NCBI GenBank assembly: GCA_005503165.1
Contig: SCNT01000021.1
Location: 1 to 64,000 of the forward strand
Direction: 5' to 3'
DNA from: Sphingomonadaceae bacterium 3R27E2-A
GTDB lineage: Bacteria; Pseudomonadota; Alphaproteobacteria; Sphingomonadales; Sphingomonadaceae
DNA: 64,000 nt
The notes under the pieces are model-generated. The model was given only the letters and a program-made list of their open reading frames with translations, was not told where the DNA came from and made no database searches. Positions 28,301-40,972 of this stretch are shown here, in pieces. A program made the translations under genes and the position numbers. The number at the start of each line of letters is the position of its first letter. Position 1 is the stretch's first letter.

Positions 28301-28580
28301 TCACCTGGCTGAAGCCGTTGCGCGAGATCGAGCGTGTCGTCTCGAGCCCCGGAATGCCAGCCAGCGAGATTTCGATCGGGTAGGTTACGAGCTTCTCGAT
28401 TTCGACCGGCGAAAGACGCGGATCGATCGTGTTGATTTGTACCTGTTTGTTGGTGATGTCGGGAACCGCGTCGATCGGCAGCTTGGTGAGCTGCCATATG
28501 CCGAGCCCCGCAATCACAAGAAAGAGGAAGAGGACCGCCCAGCGCGCGCGGACGGATAGCGCCATCAGTTTCGCGATCAC
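25338..28580 (-). CDS. czcA: CzcA-type heavy-metal efflux RND pump (minus-strand czc operon)
   Basis: The 1080-residue pump starts at GTG 28580. TM4 has [19 protein letters not shown], the divalent-metal class (HME1: Zn, Co, Cd), and the N-terminus reads [16 protein letters not shown]. Compared with the other CzcA-type pump in this window, it carries an extra segment near residues 140-185 (PDGKGAKKVAGQ ... LTPEGDILTDE) in the first periplasmic loop. Twelve helices and both porter loops are present. It is adjacent to its adaptor gene (3-nt gap). Confidence 0.9.
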   Translation of the reverse strand: MIAKLMALSVRARWAVLFLFLVIAGLGIWQLTKLPIDAVPDITNKQVQINTIDPRLSPVEIEKLVTYPIEISLAGIPGLETTRSISRNGFSQVTAIFTDETDLYFARQQVGERLLQAGENLPDGAQPQIGPVTTGLGEVVMYTVGYKNPDGKGAKKVAGQPGWQPDGSYLTPEGDILTDEVAKSGYLRTVQDWIVSPQLKSVGGVAGVDSIGGYAKTFVVEPDPTRLTSYGISYSELGEALERANLAVGANYYNRAGEAYLVRVDARVRSVDEIRNAVVATRGGVPVTVAQLANVKIGGDLRTGAGSMNGKEAVIGTVLMLIGQNSRTVAEEVSAKLAQVSKTLPPGVEVKVVLDRAKLVNATVGTVEKNLTEGALLVAAALFFLLGNWRAAIIAVLVIPFSFLMMAMGMNAFRVPGNLMSLGALDFGLIVDGAVIIIENCLARLAHRQEHEGRLLNLRERLEETMRASQEMIKPTVFGQAIILLAFAPLLMFTGVEGKTFSPMAITIMLALVAAFILAITLVPALVALMIRGKVAEKEVWVIRKSKERYLPLLDKAIAKPWAFIAGGFAFFLLAIPAFGLLGSEFIPQLDEKNMAIASTRVPSVSLEQSLAMQRNVETAISSLPEVELMFSKTGTAEVATDPMPPNISDGFVILKPQDQWPAGVDSKADVVERIEKAAGGQLGQLYEVSQPIQLRFNELIAGVRGDVAIKLYGDDLDKMSLAANEMVRVLQGIPGAGSVKADQVGGAPTLDVKLDRNAIARYGLSVQEVADTVSAALGGRESGLLYEGDRRFDITVRVPDATRVNLDDIRALPVLLPSEGGSRGQIPLAQVAQIRLTEGLNQISRENGKRRVVVQVNLEGRDAGSFVAEAQAKIANVKLPAGYYLEWGGQFESLQAASQRLSIVVPLCFAGIFILLYMALGTFGRATAVFLAVPLGLAGGVFTLALTGINFSVSAAVGFICLAGVAVLNGLVVMTAIRERLENDVPLTEAIRDGMIEKMRAVIMTGFVPAIGFVPMAIATGTGAEVQKPLATTVIGGLIAATILTLLVLPAIAKVVLGADWQPKFLKRKTEPAVQPVAE

Positions 28581-28583
28581 GGT

Positions 28584-29753
28584 TTATTCCTCCTCGCCCG
28601 CGCCCTTGCCGAGTTCGGCCTTGAGCAGGAATGCGTTCTTGGTCGCGACGATCTGGCCGGGCTTCAGCCCCGCGAGGATTTCGACACGGCCCGCGCTGCG
28701 CTGGCCGACCGTCACTTTCTGGGCGCGGAAACCGTCCTTCGTCCGAACGAAGACCACGTCGCGGCCCTCGAGCGTCTGGAGCGCCTCATCGGCGATCACG
28801 ATGCCCGCCGGGCCACCGGTTTCAGCGCCACGGCTCGGGAGCAGGCGCACCCGGACGGCGAGGCCCGGCTGCAGAGCCCCGGGGACATCGAGCACGGCTG
28901 TTGCCGAGCGCGTGTCACCCGAGAGGCCGGGGGTTACAGCCCGCACGCGGGCATCGATCGTCCGCCCGTCGGGAAGTTCGATGATCGCGCGGTCTCCCGG
29001 CGACAGCCGCTGCGCGTCGGCCGGACCGACGGCCGCCTCGATCTGCACCTTGCTGGGATCGGCAACGCGGAACAATTCGGTTTCGGGCTGGACGAAAGCG
29101 CCAAGGCTGGCGTTCTCGGCCGTGATCCGTCCCGAGATCGGACTTGCCACGATGACACTACTGCCGTCGCGCGTGACCTGCGCCGCGCTCGCGGCGGCGC
29201 GCGCGCGCTGCGCTTCTGCTGCAGCGGCCGCCGCTTCGGCTTGCGCCCGCTCATAATCGACCCGCGCCGACACCTTCTGGTCGAACAAAGTCTTCTCGCG
29301 GTGGAGATTCTTCTGCGCGAGCGTCGAGCGTGCATCGGCGGCAATCCGTTCGGCCGCAATCTGGGCGGCGTCTCGGCTTTGCACGATCGCGATCGTCTCA
29401 CCGGCGCTGACCGGATCGCCGAGCCGCTTGAACAGGCGGGTGACCGCGCCACCCGCGCGGGCAGTGACGATCGCTTCGCCGCTCGGTGCTGCGGTAACGG
29501 TCGCCTGCGAGATGATTTCAGAGCCGAGCCCCCCGGCGCCGATCGTCTCGACGCCGATGTCGGCGGCCTTGATCGCTTCGGGCGTGATGGCGAGGCTGCT
29601 CGGAAGGGCTTCGCTCGCCGCTTCCTTTTCGCCTTCGGCAGCCGGCGCGGCGGCCGGGTCGGCGGTGCAGCGTGCAACCCCGAAGCCCGTGACGGCAGCG
29701 AGTATCATGGCGCCCGCGACAGTGCCGAGGAGACGCTTGTCCTTGGTGATCAT
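28584..29753 (-). CDS. czcB: CzcB-type RND adaptor
   Basis: The 389-residue membrane fusion protein has an N-terminal anchor (LLGTVAGAMILAAVTGFGVAR), an acidic/Ala-rich linker, a lipoyl/barrel-sandwich domain (EAIVTARAGGAVTRLFKRLG), an Ala/Glu-rich coiled coil and the beta-barrel. It bridges the CzcA pump and TolC-type duct. It lacks the CusB-type heavy-metal-binding domain, in line with divalent-metal use. Confidence 0.88.
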   Translation of the reverse strand: MITKDKRLLGTVAGAMILAAVTGFGVARCTADPAAAPAAEGEKEAASEALPSSLAITPEAIKAADIGVETIGAGGLGSEIISQATVTAAPSGEAIVTARAGGAVTRLFKRLGDPVSAGETIAIVQSRDAAQIAAERIAADARSTLAQKNLHREKTLFDQKVSARVDYERAQAEAAAAAAEAQRARAAASAAQVTRDGSSVIVASPISGRITAENASLGAFVQPETELFRVADPSKVQIEAAVGPADAQRLSPGDRAIIELPDGRTIDARVRAVTPGLSGDTRSATAVLDVPGALQPGLAVRVRLLPSRGAETGGPAGIVIADEALQTLEGRDVVFVRTKDGFRAQKVTVGQRSAGRVEILAGLKPGQIVATKNAFLLKAELGKGAGEEE

Positions 29754-29862
29754 ATTCTATCTCCGCTGTTGATGCGGTTCGCGCGCCGACTGGCGGCGCA
29801 CCCCTGTTGACTTGAAAGAACGACGACGAAGGCGCCCCCGTCCGCTGAAAGTTTGGGCGCGC

Positions 29863-31170
29863 TCATGGCTGATGGTCCGCGTCGCCGTCAGCGGCGGCCT
29901 GGCGTGCCAGGATCGCGCGAGCTTCGGCCCGGGCCTGGCGCGCCGCGATCAGCTCGGCCTGCGTCGCCGCATAGGCCTGCTGGGCGTCGATATATTCAAC
30001 GAGCGAAGATTTGCCGGCGCGGTAGCTGAGCTCGGCAAGCCGCACGCCTTCGCGCGCCTGTTCGATGCCGCTTCCTTCGAGCGCCGCGAGGCGGGCCTCG
30101 GCGGATTCGAGCTCGGACTGCGCATTGGCGATCTCCGCCTGAGCATTGACCACCGCATTCTCGCGCCGCGCTATGGCGGCGGCGACATCGGACTTAGCAG
30201 CCGAGATGTTGCCGCGGTTGCGGTCGAAGACGGGGAGCGGCACGGAGACGTTGGCGATCAATGCGCGATCGCCGGTGTCGCGAAGCTGACGCACCCCGAA
30301 GCCGACCGACGGGTCGAGCCGGCCATCGGCGCGCTGCCCCTGGAGCCGCGCTTCGGCAATCAGCTTCTCGGTTTCTGCCAAGCGAACGTCGAGCGTCGCG
30401 AGCGAGTCCACCGTCTCCGGTGCCACCCACATATCGCCTTCCATCAACTCGGCAGGCGGGACCGAGCTTCCGAGGAGCGCCGCGAGCGAACGCCGGGCGG
30501 TTCTTTCTTCGGCCTCGGCCGTGCGTAGTTCGGCGGTGGCCTGAACGAGAGCCGCATTGGCGCGGAATGCGCGGAGCGGCGGCTCATTGCCGGTATCGAC
30601 CATGGCCTGTGCCACGCGGACGAGTTCACGGGCACGCGCTTCATTTTCGCGTGCGAGCGCGAGGCTATCGCGCGCCGCGAGAGCGGTCGCGAACTGGTTG
30701 CGGACATCGAGCGCAAGATCTGCGCGTGCAATCTCCAACCTGTACTTCGCGGCCAGAAACTCGGCGTCGGAGAGCGTCATGCGCGCCCGGCGCCGGCCCC
30801 CGATATCGAGGCGCTGGTTTACCGACACGGTCGTTTCGAGACCGTTGAGGCCCGAATAGGGGCCGGTGCCCGCGAAATTCTCGACATCGACATTGAGTGT
30901 TGGATTGTAGCGATAGCCCGCCTGACGCTGGCGACCGCGGGCGGCCTCCACTTCGGCTTCGGCGGCAACCACGCGCGGCGAGCGCGCGTCGGCTTCCTCC
31001 ATCGCCTGTGCGAGGGACAATCGAGCGGGAAGCGGGCCGGTACGCACGGCCTCGCCTGCGGAAGAAGGCGGTCCCACCAGCTCCGTCGCTGCCGACTGGG
31101 CAGCGGCGGGCGCGGAATTTGCGCCTGCAACGAGCGCCGCGAGACTCGCGGCGACAACTATGGATTTCAT
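29863..31170 (-). CDS. czcC: CzcC-type TolC-family outer membrane factor
   Basis: The 435-residue protein has a signal peptide (VVAASLAALVAGANSAPAAAQ) and two outer membrane efflux repeats (LSLAQAMEEADARSPRVVAA; LAELSYRAGKSSLVEYIDAQ). It forms the duct for this czc pump. It is the second gene of the minus-strand operon, 65 nt after the small leader protein gene, with a 109-nt gap before czcB. Confidence 0.87.
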   Translation of the reverse strand: MKSIVVAASLAALVAGANSAPAAAQSAATELVGPPSSAGEAVRTGPLPARLSLAQAMEEADARSPRVVAAEAEVEAARGRQRQAGYRYNPTLNVDVENFAGTGPYSGLNGLETTVSVNQRLDIGGRRRARMTLSDAEFLAAKYRLEIARADLALDVRNQFATALAARDSLALARENEARARELVRVAQAMVDTGNEPPLRAFRANAALVQATAELRTAEAEERTARRSLAALLGSSVPPAELMEGDMWVAPETVDSLATLDVRLAETEKLIAEARLQGQRADGRLDPSVGFGVRQLRDTGDRALIANVSVPLPVFDRNRGNISAAKSDVAAAIARRENAVVNAQAEIANAQSELESAEARLAALEGSGIEQAREGVRLAELSYRAGKSSLVEYIDAQQAYAATQAELIAARQARAEARAILARQAAADGDADHQP

Positions 31171-31235
31171 GAAAAAGAGACTCCTGACGTTTCCAGGGAG
31201 AGGCGCACGCGAAGGGCGCGCGCAAACCTAAAGCG

Positions 31236-31598
31236 TCAGGCGATTGGAGGGCGGAAAGTCCCGATATAGGCGACGGGCGGCAAGGCCGCCGTCAGAATGC
31301 GCGTATGCGCTTCAGGGGCAGGGGTTTCGGTTGCTGCCGAAAGCGTTTCGGCCGGGACGCCCGAATGGTGGCCATGGCATCCATGAGCGGCGGCGGGCAC
31401 CTGCTGCTTTTCCCCGGGAGAGGACTTTTTCTTGTCGACTTCGGTGCTTTCGAGTGCCGGCGCGGAAACGCAGCCGGCTTCGATCGCCGCGACAAACAGG
31501 CTCGCCTCGGCCCGATCCTCGGTCGCATGTGCGAGCGACCCCGCAACCGTTCCGGATGCAAGGAGAAGGGTCAGGAGGAAGAGGATCACCCGTCGCAT
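31236..31598 (-). CDS. Small secreted His/Cys protein leading the czc operon (CzcI-like position)
   Basis: The 120-residue protein has a signal peptide (ILFLLTLLLASGTVAGSLAHA) and a mature part with AAHGCHGHHSG and one further Cys, followed by a hydrophobic, proline-rich end. It occupies the place of czcI, a periplasmic metal-binding or regulatory protein at the head of many czc operons. Sequence identity to CzcI is not claimed. The function is inferred from ligands and order. Confidence 0.65.
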   Translation of the reverse strand: MRRVILFLLTLLLASGTVAGSLAHATEDRAEASLFVAAIEAGCVSAPALESTEVDKKKSSPGEKQQVPAAAHGCHGHHSGVPAETLSAATETPAPEAHTRILTAALPPVAYIGTFRPPIA

Positions 31599-32013
31599 TG
31601 GAACCGGCCCCTAGCATCGAAACAGCGCGGTGAAAAGTAGAAGATTTTCAATCAACTTCGGCGGCACTCTTCGAACCCCCGAACCCGCCCTGTAATATTA
31701 TCTCATGGCCGTAAGGGAGCAGTGAATCTTCCCACGCTATACTTACCAATGCGTCCAAGGAAACAGGACATCCATCGAATAATCACGCGCTAAGCACAAT
31801 AATTCTACGATTGTCTTTTACTCTTATTTCTATTCCTACGCTATTGGCTCCAACCTCCTTTGTTCAGGACGACATTCAAGCGATACCCTTCCCGTGAGAC
31901 GACGGGGTAAGTCGAAAGCTGAGCGGCACAGCGTCCTGCCGGAACATCAGGGCTTGACCCTGTATCTACTACAGGGTGCAAAAGCCCGCCCTGCACAAAA
32001 AAGGGGAAAGAGG
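31599..32013. other. AT-rich divergent intergenic region between two czc operons
   Basis: This stretch is clearly richer in A and T than its surroundings, especially 31640-31880. It separates two divergently transcribed czc sets. It contains the MerR-type operator at 31954-31984, listed separately, and probably the promoter of the minus operon. No gene is seen. Confidence 0.5.
31954..31984 (+). promoter_or_regulatory. MerR-type operator without adjacent regulator
   Basis: A -35 TTGACC (31954-31959) leads into a perfect dyad, ACCCTGTA (31957-31964) and TACAGGGT (31970-31977), with a 5-nt centre. This is the canonical operator shape of CadR/PbrR/ZntR-type MerR proteins. The -10 is poor (CAAAAG at 31979-31984, 19-nt spacing). 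No MerR gene lies beside it, so a regulator elsewhere must act here, or the site is a remnant. Confidence 0.7.
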
Positions 32014-32418
32014 ATGGTGCCGCCGACAGTAAATCCCGTGAGCATGGCCGTCATCGAGCCGCTGCTGCGCGATCAATATCGCCTGTTTTGCGAATCACGC
32101 CGAATCGGAGACGAAGCCGCTGCGTGGCAGGCGCTGGAATGGGAACATATATTGAGTCAGCCCTATATGGGCGCGCATCTCGCCTCCCACTGGCACATGT
32201 TTCGCTATGCGATCGAGCTCGGGGATGCCCGCGAAGCTGCCGGTCAGGCGATGCGGTTCCTGCTCGTCCCGCTCGGTTCGCTGACCGGCCGCCTCCCCGC
32301 AGGGAATAATGGCCGCGCGCGGGTGAGCGCCTTTGAGCCGATGCCAATGCCGAACGCCCTGGAAGCGCTGATCGAAACGGCCCGATCGAGGGAGAGCGGC
32401 GCTGCGCGAACCGATTGA
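32014..32418 (+). CDS. DUF3703 family protein
   Basis: The 134-residue protein contains the DUF3703 pattern EHILSQPYMGAHLASHWHMF and RFLLVPLGSLTGRLPAGN. ATG 32014 follows GGGGAAAGAGG and is preferred over an upstream in-frame start that would translate the operator. DUF3703 genes are often found beside metal efflux operons. The conserved His residues suggest metal or cofactor binding, but the function is unknown. Confidence 0.8.
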   Translation: MVPPTVNPVSMAVIEPLLRDQYRLFCESRRIGDEAAAWQALEWEHILSQPYMGAHLASHWHMFRYAIELGDAREAAGQAMRFLLVPLGSLTGRLPAGNNGRARVSAFEPMPMPNALEALIETARSRESGAARTD

Positions 32419-32467
32419 TCCGGTTTTGGACTTCCGGAACAGGTCATTCGCTGTTAGGGGCGCGACC

Positions 32468-32806
32468 ATGTCCGGCGCTCCCCTTCGCCTGTTGCTTGTG
32501 TTCATCCTGCTGCTCAGCGGGCTCCACAATGCTGCGCCGGCGATGGCGGGCATGACGCACCATGCGACGGATTCGCATCTTTCGCACCATGTCGAGCCGG
32601 GCCATGCGTCGGACAAGGACACGAAAAAAGGTCAGCAGGACGCCGACCTCCACGGCAGTCACCATAATTGCCCGGTCGCATCCGATCAGGCCCTTTCGGG
32701 TCATGACGATCTGTCCTGTTTTTCCGGCGGCCTGCACTTTGCGCTGCCCGCGACGCGCCTCGCTTCGCGCGCGCTCGCACCTCCCCTGAACCCTCCCCTC
32801 GCCTGA
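32468..32806 (+). CDS. Secreted His-rich protein leading the plus-strand czc operon
   Basis: The 112-residue protein starts at ATG 32468 with a signal peptide (LLLVFILLLSGLHNAAPAMA). The mature chain is rich in His (MTHHATDSHLSHHVEPGHAS; HGSHHNC) with two Cys, and ends in a proline-rich tail much like the leader protein at 31236-31598. It probably buffers or senses metal in the periplasm ahead of the pump genes. Confidence 0.68.
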   Translation: MSGAPLRLLLVFILLLSGLHNAAPAMAGMTHHATDSHLSHHVEPGHASDKDTKKGQQDADLHGSHHNCPVASDQALSGHDDLSCFSGGLHFALPATRLASRALAPPLNPPLA

Positions 32807-32871
32807 ACGACGCCTGCCGCGCGGCCCCTTGTCGGCCTGCGCTCAGTCGAACCGTTCAGGAGTGATCATTC

Positions 32872-34103
32872 ATGCATATCCATATGCGCGCCGCCCTGTT
32901 GGCCGGGGCTGCGCTGCTGGCGGGGTCCGTTTGGGCCCAGCCGCTAACGCTCGACCAGGCGGTCGAGCGGGCCATCGCTGCATCGCCCGAGCTTAGAGCG
33001 GGCGAAGCGGGGGTCGACGCCGCGCGCGCCGACCAGCTGCAAGCCCGCGTCCGTCCCAATCCGACCGTGTCGGTCGACATGGACAATGGCGTCGGGACGG
33101 GCGGCTATGGCCTGTTCCGGCAATCGGAACTGACCGTCACCTATTCGCAGCCGCTCGAACGCGGGGGCAAGCGCGAGGCGCGGATGGCGCTTGCCGAGCG
33201 CGGTGTCGTACTCGCCGAGGCGCAGTGGCGGCTCGTCCGGCTCGACATCGCCCAGGAAGTGCAGCGCGCCTATATCGACGTCCAGATCGCCGAGCAGATG
33301 GTCTGGATTGCAGAGGATCGCGTCAAACTCGAAAAGGAGATGCGGACCGAAGCGATCCGGCGCGTGCGCGGCTACAAGGATCCGCTCTTCGTCGAGACGC
33401 GCGCCGATGCCCGCATCCTCGAAGCCGAGCTGGCCCTGAAGGAAGCCCAGGCGAAGCGGCAGTCCGCACGCGCGTTGCTCACCTCCTTCTGGGGCGGCAC
33501 GCCTGACAGCCTCGTTATCGCCGAGGGGATCGAGAAACCCGATCCGCGCGACCCGCCGCTCGCCGAAGCCGATGCGGTGGTCTTCGACGCCGCGGTCGAC
33601 CGGGCCCGGGCGCAGGTCGTCGTCGAGCAGAGCCGTGCGCACCAGGACTATACGGTCTCGGGCGGCACGCGTTTTCTTCGCGAGACCAACGATGTCGCCG
33701 TCCTTGGCGGCATCTCGATCCCGCTCGGACGGTTCGACCGCAACCAGGGCAATATCGCCCGGGCGCAGGCCGAACGGCGGCAGCTCGAGTTCCAATCCGA
33801 AGCGAGCCGGCTCGAGCGGCTGCGGCGCCTCGCGTCGCTGCGCGCCGACGCCGACGCCGCACGCGTCCGGGCCGAGGGCATCATGAACGACGTCTATCCC
33901 AAGGCGGTGAAGACGCTCGGCCAGGTGCGCGAAGGCTATGCCCGCGGCGGGTTCCTGTTCGCCGACGTACAGGATGCCGCCGACGTCATCATCCAGATCC
34001 AGGGTCAGTGGGCCGAGGCCATGACGCGCTACCGCGATTTGCTCGCGGAGATCGATCGCCTGACCGGCCGCTTCGATGCGGCTCCCCTTGCGGAGAATAT
34101 TCC

Positions 34104-34107
<4 letters not shown>
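32872..34107 (+). CDS. czcC: CzcC-type TolC-family outer membrane factor (plus-strand operon)
   Basis: The 411-residue protein has a signal peptide (ALLAGAALLAGSVWAQ), then the repeats LTLDQAVERAIAASPELRAG and VREGYARGGFLFADVQDAAD. It is the outer membrane duct of the second czc set. Its stop overlaps the start of the adaptor gene (ATGA). Confidence 0.88.
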
Positions 34108-38545
<4,438 letters not shown>

Positions 38546-38603
38546 GCCCCTCCCGGTCAGCCGCCATTCCCCCCTGTCGGCGGCAACCGGGAGTGCTGAC
38601 TGA

Positions 38604-38634
38604 GGCGGAACCCAAGCGGGTTCCGCCTCCTTTT
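38604..38634 (+). terminator. Rho-independent terminator after the plus-strand czc operon
   Basis: Arms GGCGGAACCC (38604-38613) and GGGTTCCGCC (38618-38627) form a perfect stem with a 4-nt loop, followed by TCCTTTT. It lies 59 nt after the czcA stop and just before the CDF gene. Confidence 0.82.
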
Positions 38635-38662
38635 AGGGATGGTGAGGATTGAGGAGCTTGCA

Positions 38663-39259
38663 ATGAATGAAAAAGCATCCGGGAGCGAACGCGAAAAGCG
38701 AACGCTCCAGATCGTTCTCGTCCTGAACGCGGCTATCGCGATCGCCTTTCTCGTAACCGGCGGGCTCGGCGATTCGAGCGCGCTCATCGCCAATGGGCTC
38801 GACAATCTGTCCGACGCCGCGGTCTATGCCTTGAGCCTCGTTGCGCTCAGCCACGGCCTGAAATGGAAAACCCGTGCTGCCACGGCATCGGGCGTCATGC
38901 TGCTGGTCTTCGCGGCCGGCGTCCTGTTCGATGTAGGACGGCGCTATTTCGAAGGCAGCGAACCGATCGGTCCGACGATGATGATCATGTCGGCGGTCGC
39001 TGCGGTGGTGAACTATGCTTGCCTGAAGCTCTTGCAACGCATTCAGGATCCGGACGTCAACCTCAGAGCCGCGACAACCTTCAGCTACAACGACTTCATC
39101 TCGAACGGCGGCATCCTGATCGCGGGTGTCCTCGTCTGGTGGCTCGGTACGAACTGGCCGGACCTTCTGGTTGGATTTGCGACTGCGCTGATCGCTATCA
39201 AGGGCGGGATCGAAATCCTCCGCGACGCCCGCCAAGAGGCTAAACAGCAGAGAGGCTAG
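38663..39259 (+). CDS. Cation diffusion facilitator-like transporter
   Basis: The 198-residue membrane protein resembles the CDF-type protein at 12247-12900. It has NGLDNLSDAAVYALSL with the Asp-x3-Asp site, and TTFSYNDFISNGGIL. It has six helices and no C-terminal domain. ATG 38663 follows GAGGAG at good spacing and is preferred to ATG 38639. It lies after the terminator of the czc operon, so it is expressed by read-through or from its own promoter. Cytoplasmic metal export is the likely role. Confidence 0.83.
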   Translation: MNEKASGSEREKRTLQIVLVLNAAIAIAFLVTGGLGDSSALIANGLDNLSDAAVYALSLVALSHGLKWKTRAATASGVMLLVFAAGVLFDVGRRYFEGSEPIGPTMMIMSAVAAVVNYACLKLLQRIQDPDVNLRAATTFSYNDFISNGGILIAGVLVWWLGTNWPDLLVGFATALIAIKGGIEILRDARQEAKQQRG

Positions 39260-39356
39260 AGCATGTGAGGCGTCTCGGATCGGCGGATGAATGTTCGAAC
39301 CTCTGCGAACAACGTCGCCGATCCTGCCCTAGAGGCACCCGACAGCTCGCTCCCAT

Positions 39357-39432
39357 CATATTACGTCCTTATTACGCGAGGCAAAAATCGAGCCCGCGTA
39401 ACGACGCATATTACGCCGCCATTCGGCGTAAG
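39357..39432. repeat. Cluster of TTACG repeats in both orientations
   Basis: TTACG occurs at 39361, 39372 and 39411, and its complement CGTAA at about 39397 and 39427. The last pair makes a hairpin: TTACGCCG (39411-39418) and CGGCGTAA (39424-39431). Five copies in about 75 nt beside a tRNA fragment suggest arm-type integrase or accessory protein sites, but this is inference. Confidence 0.45.
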
Positions 39433-39454
39433 TGTCTGAAATTGTTGGGAAAAC

Positions 39455-39499
39455 TGGAGCGGGCGAAGGGATTCGAACCCTCGACCCCAACCTTGGCAA
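39455..39499 (-). other. 3' half of tRNA-Gly(GCC): probable attachment site
   Basis: On the minus strand this 45-nt stretch reads from the anticodon loop TTGCCAA through the T-loop GTTCGAATC to the CCA end. It matches the 3' half of tRNA-Gly(GCC). The 5' half is absent, so it is not a functional tRNA. Such fragments are left by integrases that use tRNA 3' ends. Orientation places the element to the right (integrase side) and the older flank to the left. Confidence 0.85.
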
Positions 39500-39676
39500 C
39501 TTGACCTTCAAACTTTTCTATCGTTTCCGAAACTACTCTATCTTCTTATTTTGCTAGTTTTCTTGCGCTTCTCTTTCACCTGCTATATCCTGCAATTGCC
39601 TCCGGTTTCCACCAAACGGGAGACATTTTGGAGACACTGGCGATTTTCGAAGTCGTGTCTCCAGCAGGAGTTTTGT

Positions 39677-40945
39677 ATGCCGACCGCAAAGCTGACAAAG
39701 CGGGCCATAGACGCCCTCGTTCCGCCAGAAACCAAGCACCTCATTCTATGGGATTCAGAGGTGAAGGGCTTCGGCCTGAGGATCATGGCGTCTGGGCTGA
39801 AGACCTTCGTCGTCCAGTATCGAAACGCCGAAGGCACCAAGCGGCGCATGAACCTTGGCCGATTTGGCGTTCTAACCGTCGATCAAGCCCGCGATTTGGC
39901 GAAGTTGAAGCTCGCCGAAGTCATTGTCGGAGAAGATCCTGCCGACAAAGTTCGGCAGGATCGCAAAGGCATGACCGTTGCGGAGATGTGCGATTGGTAT
40001 CTGGTGGAGGCGCGCGCGGGCAATATCCTCGGCCGCAAGAATCTTCCGATCAAGGAATCGTCGCTCGGGATGGATGAGAGCCGCATTCGCACGCACATCG
40101 CGCCCCTGCTCGGCAATCGAATCGTCAAACATCTGAAAATCGCCGACGTCGAGCAGATGCAGACAGACGTGAAGAATGGGAAGACCGCCAAGCCTCGAAC
40201 CGGAGGCCGGGGCGGCATGGCTACCGGCGGACCCGGCGTCGCAGGGCGGTGCGTCGGCACGCTGCAGGCCATCATCGGACATGCGAAGCATAAGGGGCTG
40301 CTCGAAACGCATCCGACAGAGGGGGCGAGGAAGCTTGCCAGCAAGAAGAAGACGCGCCGGCTGAGCATTGCCGAAATAGAGATGCTCGGAAAAGCGATCG
40401 CCTACGCCAAGGCTATTGGGGAAAACCCTGTCGCGCTTGGCGTGCTGCGCACATTACTGCTCACAGGCTATCGGCGCCAAGAAGGTCAGGCGATGCGCCG
40501 CAGCTGGCTACATGCCGAGCGCGGCTACGTCGCCTTTCCCGATACGAAGGGCGGCGCACAGATCCGGGCGATCGGACCCGCCGCCGTTCGTGGGCTCGAA
40601 GACCAGACAGAGATAGCGGGTAATCCGCATCTGTTTCCGTCCGCTGTTGGGAATGGTCCGTACACCGCGGTCAGCGACTGCTTGCGGCGCGTGTGCAATT
40701 TGGCTGGAATAAAAGGTGTGACGCCTCATACGCTTCGCCATACGTTCGGAAGCGTCGCCGGAGACCTGGGATTTTCGGAGCTCACGATCCGTGCGATGCT
40801 CGGGCATGCTTCGCAGAATGTAACGCAAGACTATGTCCATATCGACGAAGCACTGAAACTGGCCGTCCGGCGCACCTCGGACGAAATCGAGCGACTGCTT
40901 GCCCTCGGCGCTGCGAAGCTGGAGACGATGCGCCACGCTGCATGA
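39677..40945 (+). CDS. int: Tyrosine-type site-specific integrase (P4-like, DUF4102 N-terminus)
   Basis: The 422-residue integrase starts at ATG 39677 after AGGAG. Residues 1-90 are the DUF4102 arm-binding domain (LTKRAIDALVPPETKHLILW; KGFGLRIMASG). A SAM-like core-binding domain follows. The catalytic domain has TGYRRQEGQA (first Arg), HTLRHTFGS (His-x-x-Arg) and LGHASQNVTQDYVH (His and Tyr nucleophile). It is full length and apparently intact. Located 178 nt from the tRNA-Gly fragment, it is the likely agent of integration. Confidence 0.93.
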   Translation: MPTAKLTKRAIDALVPPETKHLILWDSEVKGFGLRIMASGLKTFVVQYRNAEGTKRRMNLGRFGVLTVDQARDLAKLKLAEVIVGEDPADKVRQDRKGMTVAEMCDWYLVEARAGNILGRKNLPIKESSLGMDESRIRTHIAPLLGNRIVKHLKIADVEQMQTDVKNGKTAKPRTGGRGGMATGGPGVAGRCVGTLQAIIGHAKHKGLLETHPTEGARKLASKKKTRRLSIAEIEMLGKAIAYAKAIGENPVALGVLRTLLLTGYRRQEGQAMRRSWLHAERGYVAFPDTKGGAQIRAIGPAAVRGLEDQTEIAGNPHLFPSAVGNGPYTAVSDCLRRVCNLAGIKGVTPHTLRHTFGSVAGDLGFSELTIRAMLGHASQNVTQDYVHIDEALKLAVRRTSDEIERLLALGAAKLETMRHAA

Positions 40946-40972
40946 TCGGCAGAGACCAGGGAACGTTCGGTG

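Larger units (their letters stand above)
39260..39676. other. Intergenic junction region (att site, repeats, integrase leader)
   Basis: This 417-nt stretch holds the TTACG repeat cluster and the tRNA-Gly fragment, both listed separately, and the integrase leader with AGGAG at 39666-39670. No gene is seen. Confidence 0.5.

Noticed and set aside
39455-39499. Functional tRNA-Gly gene
   Set aside because: Only the 3' half from the anticodon loop is present; no D-arm or 5' acceptor strand is found beside it.
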